Assembly: GCF_036370855.1 (NCBI RefSeq)
Contig: NC_088103.1
Coordinates: forward strand, 11,967,404 to 12,031,403
Length of the DNA stretch: 64,000 nt
Reading direction: 5' to 3'
Source: Dromaius novaehollandiae
Taxonomy: Eukaryota > Chordata > Aves > Casuariiformes > Dromaiidae
Shown here: one piece after another, positions 51,329 to 62,600 of the stretch
How the letters are laid out: every line of letters starts with the position of its first letter
Numbering within the stretch: the first letter of the stretch is position 1
Program-made: the position numbers and the translations under genes
The notes under the pieces: generated by a model
What the model saw: only the letters and a program-made list of their open reading frames with translations
Databases searched by the model: none
Told to the model about the DNA's origin: nothing

Positions 51329-51424
51329 GGTCCAAGGAGGTCAAGAAAAGAAGGTCCAAGGAGGTCAAGAAAAGAAGGTCCAAGGAGGTCAAGAAAAGAA
51401 GGTCCAAGGAGGTCAAGAAAAGAA
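51329..51424. repeat. Minisatellite, 4 x 24 bp
   Basis: Four identical, adjacent copies of a 24-bp unit that begins GGTCCAAGGAGGTCAAG and ends AAAAGAA, at 51329, 51353, 51377 and 51401. No mismatch was seen between copies, which points to recent expansion or homogenisation. Each unit holds one AGGTCA, the half-site of many nuclear receptors. The array has no stop in one + frame, but no gene is evident around it. Confidence 0.95.
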
Positions 51425-53008
51425 TACCTGAATATGCCATTATTCTGAATACCGACTCCAAAAGCTCTTTTCTACCTTTCTTTCAAAGGTGAAGATTGTT
51501 TTGCTCCAGGGCTGTAAGCAGTCACAGTGTCAGGCAAAAACTCACAAGGAAAGATAGACTTGAAGGACGACATCAGGAAACTACCACTAAACCAAACGGA
51601 TATTCAGTAAATCAATGTGGCAACACAAAGTGAACTACGAAAACCTTAAAATCAGAATAAAATGATCAAATGAGCACTTTTGGGTGGCTCAAAAGTATTT
51701 TGTCAATAGATTCACCAAAACTAATACAGATTTTGTATTCAATAAATATAACATTCAATATTCTGATGTGGGATTCAGGTCTATTACACTGCAACTCAAT
51801 TTAGTTTAAAAAAAGTTTCTTGAAACACCGACCATGTTCTATGTAAGAGCATAGGCAGGAAAAGAGTTGTAGGCAGGAGCATCTTTCACTAGACCAGCTG
51901 GTATACCTGGAAAAGGCAGACTATCTTTCAGACACAAAAGCCTTTCATACCAGAAATAAGCAGCAGCAGCTGCTTATATTATATAAACATGAGCTGAGCA
52001 GAACTGTAAGGTATATATCAAATAGACCATGTTTGAAAGGCAGAAAAATTAAAAAGAGAAGGAGAGGGAATACTACTTATTGAAAAGCTTGCATCTAACC
52101 ATCTTAAACTAGTATTTCTTAAATAGGAAAATAAAACCCACAAATGTGAAGCAGCTCAGATGCAATAATCAGGTTGTCTTGTTTCTCAGCACAGGATTTA
52201 TGAAGGAATGTGTGTTCTCATTAGTGAACTTTCCTTTAGGTCTGGAAACTCTGATATGAGAAGTTCAAAAAGCCCTTTTAAAATTCTGCATAAATGTTGC
52301 CCTTGCAAAACACTACAGCTAGAAGTGAAAAAACAAACAAAAATCCCACGCAAACAAAAACAGAACAAACCCATTCTAACTTCAGCAAACAGCATTCACC
52401 TTTTTGCATGCTCCAAACAGGTAAGTTTACCCACTTTTTAATTCACCATTTGAACACTGCTGGTATATTAGCTATGCCTTATATGATATACCATTCCTCC
52501 AGTTGTTCTCCCTCTTTTCCTTCTCATCTACAAAAATGGCAAGCAAAGCAACCTTTGGCTCTTAGCAGATAATTAACATTCTTTTGCAAAGGAATCAGTG
52601 AGTTTGATACAAATACTAACCATCTACTGCAAGCTAAAAAACACTACTTTATTTAAGAGTGTATATTTACAAAACAAAGGTACATGTGGATTTTGGTTCC
52701 CTTCTGTAACAATTAGTTTGACTCCATTTATTACAATTTGGTTGCAACAGGGAAAACCTCTTTTATCACTTTAATGATGATGTGGAATCAGTTGAAGTTA
52801 ATGGAGTTGTAACATGAATTAATTCAGACCAATTAAGGCAACAAATGAATTGAAGGCTTCTCACTTGTGCGCACCAAAGAAAACATCTGTGGAAGCTCTA
52901 ACTGCTGTCTGCTTCACTTCTCTGCCAGGAACTATAGCCCCATAGTAGTACTGGTGGAAGGGAACACATGCCTGAGCTACCACTGAGAAGGTTGAGAGAG
53001 TCCACAGG

Positions 53009-53085
53009 ATCCTAAGATAATTCAGGTTGGAAAGGCAGCTCAGATCTACTGTCATTGAAGGCGGACCAGCAACCTTCAACAAAAG
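53009..53085 (-). mobile_element. Possible CR1 3' end, antisense
   Basis: ATAATTCAGGTTGGAAAGG (53027-53045) followed by a CAGATCT and later GACCAGCAACC resembles the reverse complement of a CR1 3' end, which usually has GGTTGGAAGGGACCT then a TCCAACC block. Only the GGTTGGAAAGG core is convincing and the ATTCTATG terminus is lost. Confidence 0.35.
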
Positions 53086-53444
53086 GATGCTGTAAGCACA
53101 GCAGGTATCAGAGATAACACTCTAAGCCGTAACAACTAGATTCAGAGCTCATCTGTCAGCAGCTCCAGAAGGATCACAAGAACTATGCACACAGACCCTT
53201 CTCCACTCTCTTAGAGAGCTGTCTCATAACAGCATTCATTCTTTTCCGTCCCTTTTACATCAGCTTTTATCCAGCTGAGCTAATCCTGATCTCATTCATG
53301 TCAAGGAGATGTCTGACACTGCTGTTGCTGGAGTTTTACACTTTTACCCATAACAGCATCCAAGATTTCACATAACTCATTAGAGATATCATCTTAGTAC
53401 ATATAGCCTAGAGTACTGGAGGATGTATTTCCCTCAGTTTTGCT

Positions 53445-53455
53445 CCCCCCCCCCC
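53445..53455. repeat. C11 run
   Basis: Uninterrupted C homopolymer followed by TTTAC. Confidence 0.85.
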
Positions 53456-54410
53456 TTTACACATCATATTTAAAGAGACACAGAACATGGGGGCCATAAT
53501 CCTGCAATGACTTCTCTAATAAGACACCCCTATTCAGATGTGAAGCATCACTGCCTCTGTGTGACTGCACGTCCGCTAGTCTGGACACCATGACTTGCAG
53601 AGCAAATTCTGCTGTCATGTACCTTTTGTCTGTTCTGTATTTTTCTGTCTTTTAGCAAGATACAATTAAAGCCAGTGAGACAAAGCAGCAGAGTAAATTC
53701 AGAATGTCAAAATGGGTAGAACTTTACAAGATGAATTTTGAGAAACTGTATCATACACTCAACATCCATAATGACTGCTTTTAATTGAAACATTTCAAAT
53801 GACTTTTCAGTGAATTCATTACCAAATGTTTATGAACCAGGATGTTCCATGATCAGATGCTTTTTTTCTTACATTTTTTTCCCTGATGGGGGATTGCCAT
53901 GAAAACTGCAGTGAAATGCATTCTTCCTGTTCTAGTAGTAAGATACATATCTGAGTTTAACTTAACTTATAAAAGGCAATACTTTTTTGCTGTTGTTACT
54001 TTTAGTAACAAATCAGGCCAGCTGGAGACGTTATTTCTACCCTGGAGAGTCTTCTGCAATGTTTTAAATTGTAAAGGGAAATAAGTGATTCTAGCTTTTA
54101 TGATAACACAATTCACAGTGACTTCTCCTCATATTATTTTTCTGGGAATTGCTGCACACTGCAGACTGAAGTAAACCTCTATGAGCATCTTGAGAGAAAT
54201 ATGCATTTAGAAGTTTATTTAGGCAAGGTAAAAGATTACATTGAGAAGATGATATTAGCATATGCTAAGCAGAATAGAGCCAAATCTCCACCATGGCTTC
54301 ATTTTTCTCATGTATACATGGAAGGACTTAAAAATTCTTATTAACAAACAGAAGCAACCTTAATCTTTACATTCCAGTCATGTTCAATAATTAGAAACAT
54401 GTGTCATGCC

Positions 54411-54458
54411 AGGGAAAAACAACAGAACAAAACAAAAAAGAGAAAAGAAAAAAGAAGC
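54411..54458. repeat. A/G-rich low-complexity tract
   Basis: A purine-rich stretch built from AAAACA, AAAAGAG and GAAAAAAG pieces. It has no clear period. Confidence 0.7.
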
Positions 54459-57153
54459 TACTTCACTGAAACAAGTTAAGCATTTGGTAGGTGCTTCTCA
54501 TTAAAACATTTCTTTCAGGTGTTTGAAAATGTTAATCAGTAAGTTCATATGCATGTTATTCCCCTTATTGATCCAACTTTCAAACATTTCTTACTCATAC
54601 CTTCTCGAACTATTATATCACCAAGCAGAAAATGCAGCTTTAAAGAAAGCACCTTGGTCACAAATAATGTTTAAACCAAGTACCTGGTGTGTAATTTTCC
54701 CAAGTTAAACAGCGAGGTCACAAAAAAGCGGACTACCACTGAACAGTAAAGTGCTCAAAGCTCTGAAATTTCCATAGCAGGCTCTCCACATGCAAAGCTA
54801 CGATACCATAGTTACAAAAGAGTAGCACCATATTTTTTGCTATAGGAACATTCTTAGTTGATTCTCTTAGCCTGCCCCACATGGAAGGCACATGGGGGGT
54901 TTGTCAAAGCCTGATACACTCCAGCAGTCCCTGCCAGTACTACAAGTCCTCAAGGTTTCATACAGCAGAACAAATGAAAGTAGTCTCCTACCTTGTACAG
55001 ACTTCATTCCAAAATCCCATTTATTTTTGTGGGAAAACAGTATTTAGTTCATCAGAGCACAAAGTACAGCGGACATGCACCCCATGTTGCTGGGACTTCA
55101 GCACAAGGAGAGAGAAAGTGGGAAGAATAAAATCTACCACCCTATACATTCAGGTCTACAGAACTTATTTAAACAGTGGTGCAATTTATTAATGAAGTCA
55201 TGAAAGGGAATTCAGGACCAAGTGTGTTGAAGCCAGCTGAGATCTTAACTATACAAACTTTGTTTTTGTTTTTAAAGGCTTCTGCATGCCCTAACCAATC
55301 TCTACTGGTTATTCTAAATCTGTGAACTTTTTGCCAGAATAACTTCTCAATAAATGAATACAGTTCTTCCTTGACAACAAGAGCAACATAACTATTATTC
55401 AGAAAAGGTTTCCAAATATAGTTTAACTATATTTGATCCTGAAAAATGAATTTCTCAAACCAAAAAGCAGCAAGTGTCATGAAGGCTTTCCATGTTTATA
55501 CCTAGTATTAATTCAGAGTAGATCCTGGGATAGATTCCCTAAAATTAGGATGAACAATTATAGTTGTTTGGTATGTCAGAAGGAACAATGCTGAGTATTG
55601 TGCAAAATTCTTAAATTTCACAGGCAATTAAGTTTTCATTCAAAATAGTCTCTGTAATGCCAGTATCCACCCCCCTTCTATTTTACATGAAAATGTTCCT
55701 CTCTCCTAAATGCTTACTCTTTGCATAGAACAGCAATTGTAGCTGGTTTCCACACAGATTTGGTAATCACTGACCCTTCCCCTACAAAATGTAGCAAGCA
55801 GAGTTTTGACTTGGAAAACAGCAGTTTCCCTTTTCTACTATTATACTCTAAAACCACTTCTCTGCATACTGTCAGAGAGGGATGAAAGGAATGAGTAGGA
55901 AATAAGACACAGTAGTAACTGATGGCTGAACAGAGAAACATATCATATCACATCCTGATATGGTCGTGGGCCAAAGTTCTTATCATACCTGGAACTTACA
56001 TTTAGTAAAGACCAAGAGATTTGACCCAAGGGAACTTTTTTTTTTAATCACTTTCAGCCTATATTCCATCAGTAAACAGAGCATAACTTAAAGCTCAGAA
56101 AAGTTTTCCGTGATACATTCTCCAGTTATATGGAGAATACTCCTGAATACTGAAAATGATGTATGGACAGGAAGTTAGAGTAAGCCTATCTTCTGGCATG
56201 ACTGGCAAGAAGCAATATAAGTAAAGAGTGGAGTGAGAGTTCATCCTGCAGCAGGAACTGGCACAAAGTGGATATGAAGGAAATAGATCAGTGAACTTTC
56301 TTCACACAGTAATCATTCCGCAGTAAGGGCAGGAAACATTGCTGTAGAAGAAACTTGCTTCTCTGATGGATATGGAAAGAAATGGACTAGCGCGCTGCAA
56401 TATCTTACATTTCTCCCTGTACTTAATTTGAATTTCGTACATTTACATATCCGCTGGTTAGATAAAAAAAAGCTATTCCTTTCTCTTTATCTGTTCCTAC
56501 CACAAAAAAAGAAATCACAGCTCTATAAGGGAGTTTAGCTAACTGCTTTGATTAAAAGTGAGGATTATATCTTTTTTCATGAAATTGCAGATTCCCCCTT
56601 CCTCACAAAACAAAGTGAGTTTCCAGTTTGTTGTTCTTGTTACTGTGTCCAGTTTTAAGAAAACTATCTTCTTCCATGTACAATGTCTCCATCCTAAAGC
56701 AATGATGATTTAGTCCACCTATTTCATTCAGTAAAATTTAGAATAAGCTATTTTTAGTGTTCTTGCATATAAAAGCTTGCAGAAATAAAAGTATCAATGG
56801 AAACATAGTAGAAGCATGATAGAACACAAAGGCCTTGATGTGCTTTGTCACTTTTCAAACAGAAGAGGAGGAAAGGCCTGCACCTGAAGTGGCCTGTAGT
56901 TTATTGACCACAAAAAAAGGATAAAGTAGCAGTCAAAAGGCAATTTTCCACACAGCAGACAGACATGGTCAGGAGAATTTTATCTGTTCATTTTAAAATT
57001 TATTACCTAGATTGCAATTAATTATAATTAATTGCTTCTTGAGACCTCCCTGTTGGGAAAATGTTCCTATTCTGATAGAATGAAATACAGGTTTTAGCTG
57101 TTCTCCTGAGCTGAAGCCTAACTTTGTAAATATAAGACTGTTTGTTCTCACAG

Positions 57154-57280
57154 ATGTGTAGCAGTTGGGTTCTCGTCAGACACTGGAATATGGAGAATGC
57201 TGACAGAAATGAGGCTATGAAGGCAATCGCATGCAGAGGATTCAATGCAGAAGCAGCAAAGATTTCTGTGCATGAGCTAG
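57154..57280 (+). other. Exon-like segment, unidentified
   Basis: Seen: TGTTCTCACAG before and GCTAG|GTAAGTG after the segment, the latter close to the ideal donor. One frame is open through all 127 bp (42 codons plus one base) and includes M-E-N-A-D-R-N-E-A-M-K-A-I-A-C-R-G-F-N. The open frame continues to a stop at about 57342, so the donor need not be used. The leftover single base fits the two-base start of the segment at 60839. No known protein was recognised. It may be part of an unannotated transcript or a chance match. Confidence 0.22.
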
Positions 57281-57809
57281 GTAAGTGGGCAGAAAAAGCT
57301 GGAATTTTTGATGACAACAGAGAAGATGACATGCAAAAATAAGGGATGAAAGAAAAAGTAGAAAGCTGGAGGAGGATGGTGTAAAACCCCAAAGTCAGCA
57401 AGAACCTGGGAAGCACTAACATCTCACCTCCCTGTTCCATCTCCCTGCAGTACAATTCCTTAATTTATCCTAGTCTGACACATCTGCAACTTCAGTCTTC
57501 TAGAAGCAACCAACAAGTCTATGGTGCAGAATTAGGCTCAAACTGGTTGTTAGAGCTAACTGGTGGTTTGTCAGATTGCCAGAATGACTCTTTAAAAGAA
57601 ATACATTATTACAATTTTAGCAAGTCTATTAATGTCACAGTCTAGAGCAAGTACAACGGGCATTAATTTTCCTATGCTGGGAAAAATGATATGTTACAGC
57701 TGTAACTATTTTATTTTATTTTACTTTTTCCTCTTCCAAGTCTTCCCACAGACACACAAATTGTGTTAATTCTTTACTGTTTTGCAGCACTATGCAGAAG
57801 CCTCAACTA

Positions 57810-57985
57810 AGATTCGGGTCCCAGGGTGCTGTACATAAGTAATGAGACACGATCCTTGCCTCAGGAGCTCACAGGTTAAACAGGAAAGACTGGTAGATGA
57901 TAGCAGGAACAGCAGAGAAAGCTGGTAATAAAATGACTTGCCCAAGGTCACAGAGAAGGTCAGGAAAAGAACCCGTATCTCCGCT
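57810..57985 (-). mobile_element. MIR-like ancient SINE
   Basis: Seen: the minus strand carries GTGACCTTGGGCAAGTCA (57934-57951), nearly identical to the conserved core of the MIR family. A GGGTTC stretch on its 5' side may be a decayed tRNA-type B box. On the + strand, GGTGCTGTACATAAG and CCTCAGGAGCTCACAGG resemble the far end of related sauropsid copies. Known: MIR/CORE-SINEs are very old and shared among amniotes. Exact subfamily and ends cannot be set by eye. Confidence 0.6.
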
Positions 57986-59851
57986 TCCCTTGCAAATAGG
58001 TCTCTCTTCCACTTACCTTTGGCTGAACTTTCTTCTCTGCCTCTTTTCCTCAGATATAATTCATTCTCTAGCTCTCAGGTGAAAATTGCTGCTCACATGA
58101 GATAACACTAACCAGACAAGAAGTCTTATACTACCATATTAAAAACACTGAAAAGCATGGTAAGATGAAAACTTTTTTGCCAAGAACATTGCTACTGTGA
58201 TTTCTGTATTTATATACATTTAGAATTGCTTAAGTTTTACTGATACAATTTATTCTCCCTCAGCTTGCCCATTTTAAGGATCTAATTTTTGCAATTCATA
58301 ACTTCAAATGTGGAGAATTTCTGCATTGAAATTAGTTGCAACTTTTCTTTTAACCTCTCTTTTTTGAGTTTGTATTGTCTACTATAAACCTGAGAACAAA
58401 ATTTAGTAGCATAAAGGAGAAGAGAGAATTAACTCTGCTAGTAGTAAATTCTGCATTTGTTCAGCATTTCCACACATACAACTGCATCGCCCATCCAAAT
58501 TACTTGAAGCCTAAAACAAAGTCTAATTGAACAAATGACCTGTTCTGGAGAGATAAACAAAACTGTTGTCTTGACATTAACTAGCCTAAGTTACTGGACT
58601 AAATAAAGTTCAGTGATGACTTCTGAAAATGCTGTATGCTGTTCCTATTGACCATAACTGTTTTCATAAATTGATTTTTTTTTTTTTTAGTGGGTGTTGT
58701 CCACTGCCCAGTTATCCCAAATTAGTTTGTCACAGACAGCATCCTTTGGCTACCTTCTATCAAGCATACTGCAACATCTTAAGTAGTTAATAACATGCCT
58801 TAAAGCTTTAATAGAAATGCCAATCACATTATCTTCTGTAATTATCTTTGAACACCACATCTAAATTCTGTACTTTTCTGGTTACTACTTCTTAGCTCAA
58901 GGGGTCCAGTACTCACACTGCCCAGCAAGCTACTACATAATTTAAAATCATCCATTAAAAGAATCAGAGACCATGCAATGATTACCAGGGAAACTGGAGG
59001 ATGAAGGAACATCAGCAGTGGGTTTCCTTCAGTTGTCTGAACTGCTGGTGTACATCTTCCACAACAGAATTGCATCCTTCGAGTTTATAGGCTGAGGGGC
59101 TACTTTTACCTCAGTCATCATTCTCAGGTCAAAAGAGCTAGACGTCAGGACATGTATCCAACTAAAATTCCTTGGCTTAAATGCCATGATGCATTGTTTC
59201 AGCAGATAGGGTGGTATGCACATTCTGAGTAAGTAAGATAATATGCAACTAAATCTTTGTCTAACACTTTGTAAGTTATGTGACTTCACTTTAAACAAAG
59301 GTTAGTAGAACCTGAAATATATGATACCAACCCACCCCTTGGTAGAGTACTGTATATAAAACATATGGGTAGAGTGTAAAACTGCAGACCTGTGAAGAAG
59401 GAATAAGTGGCCTGTGATACCAAATGTATAAAATGGCTCCAAGAGAACCCAAAAGTGAGGGAGAAAAGAGCATCAGGAACACCTCCCAGTGACAAGTTTG
59501 CATATTGATGTCTAATTGCAACACCCCAACTTAACAGATTGGTCATCAACCTTAGGACACCATGGGTGATGAAAGAGAACCACCACCAGATAAAGGGATG
59601 GCTATATCCCGGTCAGTAGGCCAGCTGAGATAGCACAGCTCTATTAGCTTGTTATGGAGTACTGTGACTAGCTGGGTGATAAATAAATTCTTGGATTCCA
59701 AATAGCAGCCATGTTCCTCTGCCTAAAACAGAATTCTTTTTCCCAAACAATTTTGCTTATGACAAAGCCAGTGTCAAAAAGTAAACAGTAACACAGAAAT
59801 AATGAAGCCTTAGAATCAAAAAGTCATCATCTTCAAGCTGAACAGTAACTC

Positions 59852-59946
59852 TACCAAGCAACTTGTTCTAAGTTGGCCTTCATTTGATTACAGGGTTGGA
59901 CACAACTACCAGAGGTCCTTTACAGTCTGTATTATATGATTCTATG
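59852..59946 (+). mobile_element. CR1 LINE 3' end, diverged
   Basis: Contains GGTTGGACACAACTACCAGAGGTCC-type sequence (59893-59918) followed by a diverged CAGTCTGTATTATATGATTCTATG end. This is the usual order at CR1 3' termini: GGTTGGACT, then AGAGGTCC, then TCCAACCT, then ATGATTCTATG. The 5' limit is uncertain because the upstream part is poorly conserved. Confidence 0.75.
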
Positions 59947-60711
59947 CAAGCTGCATGTCTAGCCTCCCATTTCAAAGCTTTCCCTCCTTCAGGCTTTTTC
60001 ACAGCACTTCTCTTGAAGAGAAAAGCTATACAAAAGCATTTTTGATGGCAGAAAAAACTCTTACTATTTACTCATGTTTAAATGAAGTGTATTATAGAAT
60101 AGAAAGTAGAAATAGAAGGTAATAGATTTTTAAAAATCCATTTGTAGAAAAATTCTTGTTGTTTCTTCTGAAAACAATTTCAGCAAATGGAAGTGGCTGT
60201 TTCAGTTCCAAGCAAATATGTGCCTGTGACATGGCACCTCAGTATTAACACATTGAAGAGACGGCACTCTTCCACTTGGAATGTGGGAGTGGGGTGGGGA
60301 GAACAGTGTGATTAACTACACTCATACATATGGAATTTAAAAAAAATCCATGCAGTCTTAGGTACTTAATCTTAAAGCCCCACATTCTCCACAATTTTCA
60401 TTTAATTCAAAATCTATTTTTGCAATTGTTTCCCTTGTTTCATTTTCATTTTGAAATCCAATAGCAGTGCAAGCAAACAGTAAATTAGTCTGTAGTCATT
60501 AAAAAGACAAGCTGAAAGATGGACTAGCAATAAAATCAAAACATAGAGCCATATTGCAATAATAGAAATATTTGGGCCATCCAATGCTATATATAATTGA
60601 ACTGCTAATACAGTTTAATCTTACAGTTTTTGTGTGCCTGATGTTAACATTATGAAACAAGAAAAATATAAGGAATTAAGAAATAAAAACAAGGTGCTAC
60701 CTGTGTGGAGG

Positions 60712-60736
60712 TTTTTTTTGTTTTTTTTTTTTTTTT
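60712..60736. repeat. T-rich tract
   Basis: Twenty-four T interrupted by one G. It lies about 100 bp upstream of the exon-like segment at 60839, too far to be its own pyrimidine tract. Confidence 0.9.
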
Positions 60737-60838
60737 ATCTTTTTAAACCTCTTGACAGATAAAGGCTGTGCAAAAATCTTCACATAAGTAGAAACTGAGT
60801 ATCGCGCACTGCACTGCAACTTGTTTTCCCATTTTCAG

Positions 60839-60911
60839 CATTGGACTACAACGGGCTAGAACTGAAACGCCTGATTCAGAGCATAGGAAATACCCTAAGC
60901 TTTTATGCATG
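60839..60911 (+). other. Exon-like segment, unidentified
   Basis: Seen: a strong acceptor (TTTTCCCATTTTCAG) and a GCATG|GTAAGA donor enclose 73 bp. In the frame that follows two leading bases it reads L-D-Y-N-G-L-E-L-K-R-L-I-Q-S-I-G-N-T-L-S-F-Y-A. A second frame is also open, which weakens the case. The phase would allow splicing from the segment ending at 57280. Function unknown. Confidence 0.22.
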
Positions 60912-61772
60912 GTAAGATGGGCAGTAGCCTTTGCTACAAATTGTTTTAGTTTCAATAATCTTCCCCAAGGACTAAGCGCACCTCTAAGCGTATTGTCTCC
61001 AGCTGAGGGTGGGAGAGAAGGAGGGGTCTCAGAAGGCTCCCTACCAGTACTGTACATTAGACTGATTGGTCAATGTTACAAATAACACTTCAGACAAATC
61101 AATACTCTACAACACATGAAAAACAGGAAGAACTATCTAAGTGTGAGTAAATACTAAAATTCTTACCAAAAGCCAGATGTTCACATCACTTTTCTGGCAA
61201 ATTCATGTACCAAAAATGAATAGAATTCACCTTCTATTTAATTAGGCCAGATGCCTATCGACATTGTATCTTTAAGGAACTTAAAAGTGTTAAGAGGAAA
61301 CTAATGTAAACTAAAATGGGCATAGGAGACTCCAAAATGCAAACTGTTTCCTAACAGCATGATAAAAAGCATCTGAGTCCTTTTTTTCCTGGAAAAAATG
61401 ACATTCTGGACAACTAGAAGCTATTTGCAAGTTTTGATTTGAGTTTCTTCAGTGCTATAAGACAAGAATAAATTTGGAGAAATGGAGTTTATCCATTTCA
61501 AACTTCCTGTCCTAGAATTCAGCACAAGCAGCAAATCTCCCTCAGGTTTGTGTGATCGTAACAAAATCATGCATTTCTGCCTAAACAAGCATTTCATGCT
61601 TAGAGTAACAAAATAGAGGGAAAGACAATTCTCTTACCTCAGCTCAGGTGTGAACAGTTCTGACCACAGCCTGAAACTCCTGTGAATTTTCTTCCACCAC
61701 CTGTAAGGAATACATAAATATCTACTGAAGCAGGGAGAGACTGATTTTACACTGTTTAGTAAGAGCACTTAC

Positions 61773-61822
<50 letters not shown>

Positions 61823-62139
61823 AAGAAAAAAAAAGAAAGTCATCTTCATGCCTATCACCAATCCCATTAAAAACTATTCAGGTATTCCATTCAAAGTGAA
61901 ACATCACTAATTTGGGGGGGGAGCATTTTCCATCTAAGAATACCCTGCAGCATTAGGCCATTTGACTCAGTGATGGAAGATGCCAAAATATACGTATATC
62001 TATTTTAAACCATTATGAGACCAGAATAAAAAACTGAATTATTTGCACAGACTTTTTTTCTTCCAGTATTTCTCCAGTCTATAGAATAGTTTACACAAAT
62101 AAATTACAGTTTGCTTATATCTTGATAAACAAAGAATTA
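60912..62139. other. AT-rich non-coding DNA
   Basis: No gene recognised. Contains the long A-rich tract. Confidence 0.55.
61774..61838. repeat. Long A-rich tract
   Basis: Thirty-six uninterrupted A followed by A runs broken by single G, about 65 bp in all. CR1 does not leave poly(A), so this is either a simple repeat or the tail of a retrocopy. No recognisable gene-derived sequence precedes it. Length may be inaccurate. Confidence 0.9.
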
Positions 62140-62600
62140 AAGGGTGGTAATATAATTAATGCCAGCCAGGATAAGTTTATGGAAAATGCATCTTGTCTAA
62201 CTTGACAAGATTAAAAGTTTGTCTTATAATAGCTTGATACAGAAGAATGTTATGTGGCTGAATTAGACCTTGTACCTCTTGAAATATTGACTGAGAAGCT
62301 AGAACGAAACAAAAATCAATGTCATGTGTTAATCAAATTAAAAACTGATTAACTGACAAATCTCAGTTGAAAATCTAAGCAGAAAACCCTCATCAGCAGA
62401 GTAGAGTTTTTAATGGGCTCCTGTAGGCTCTACTCAGCTTTTAATATTTTAGTTTTAAAATTAGAAAGGGAAAAAATAATGAGTAAAATCTGAAGATGAG
62501 GAGACTGAGAAAGTGGTAAACAGGAAGCAGGATGTGCCATGGATGCACAAGGACAAATGCTAGTGGAATCCGACCACTGGTGCAAGATGCACTTTAGTAG
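62140..62600 (+). mobile_element. Second old LINE reverse-transcriptase fragment
   Basis: Seen: from 62260 one frame reads L-D-L-V-P-x-x-I-L-x-x-K-L-E-R-x-K, which matches the segment after the first catalytic block of CR1-like reverse transcriptases (usual pattern F-D-x-V-P-H-x-x-L-x-x-K-L). The nucleotides before it (62150-62220) and after it (to about 62370) also resemble reptile/bird CR1-type copies. Stop codons occur within about 90 bp, and the final part to 62600 is only weakly similar. The copy differs from the one near 45.5 kb, so it belongs to another lineage or another part of the element. It is a pseudogenic fossil with approximate ends. Confidence 0.6.

Larger units (their letters stand above)
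51425..57153. other. AT-rich non-coding DNA
   Basis: No gene recognised. Contains only the possible antisense CR1 end at 53.0 kb, a C run and an A/G-rich tract. GAAGTTAATGGAGTT near 52794 recalls a widespread old amniote repeat but is too short to call. Confidence 0.55.
57986..60838. other. AT-rich non-coding DNA with a CR1 end
   Basis: No gene recognised between the MIR-like element and the exon-like segment at 60.8 kb. A 14-T tract (58675-58688) followed by AG looks like a splice acceptor, but no matching exon was found. Confidence 0.55.

Noticed and set aside
57018..57455. 145-codon minus-strand open frame
   Set aside because: Hydrophobic, low-information translation lying opposite an exon-like + strand segment; no promoter or homology visible.
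59300..59710. Possible LTR with TATAAAA (about 59429) and AATAAA (about 59681)
   Set aside because: No TG...CA ends with a target duplication were found; the motifs are common in AT-rich DNA.
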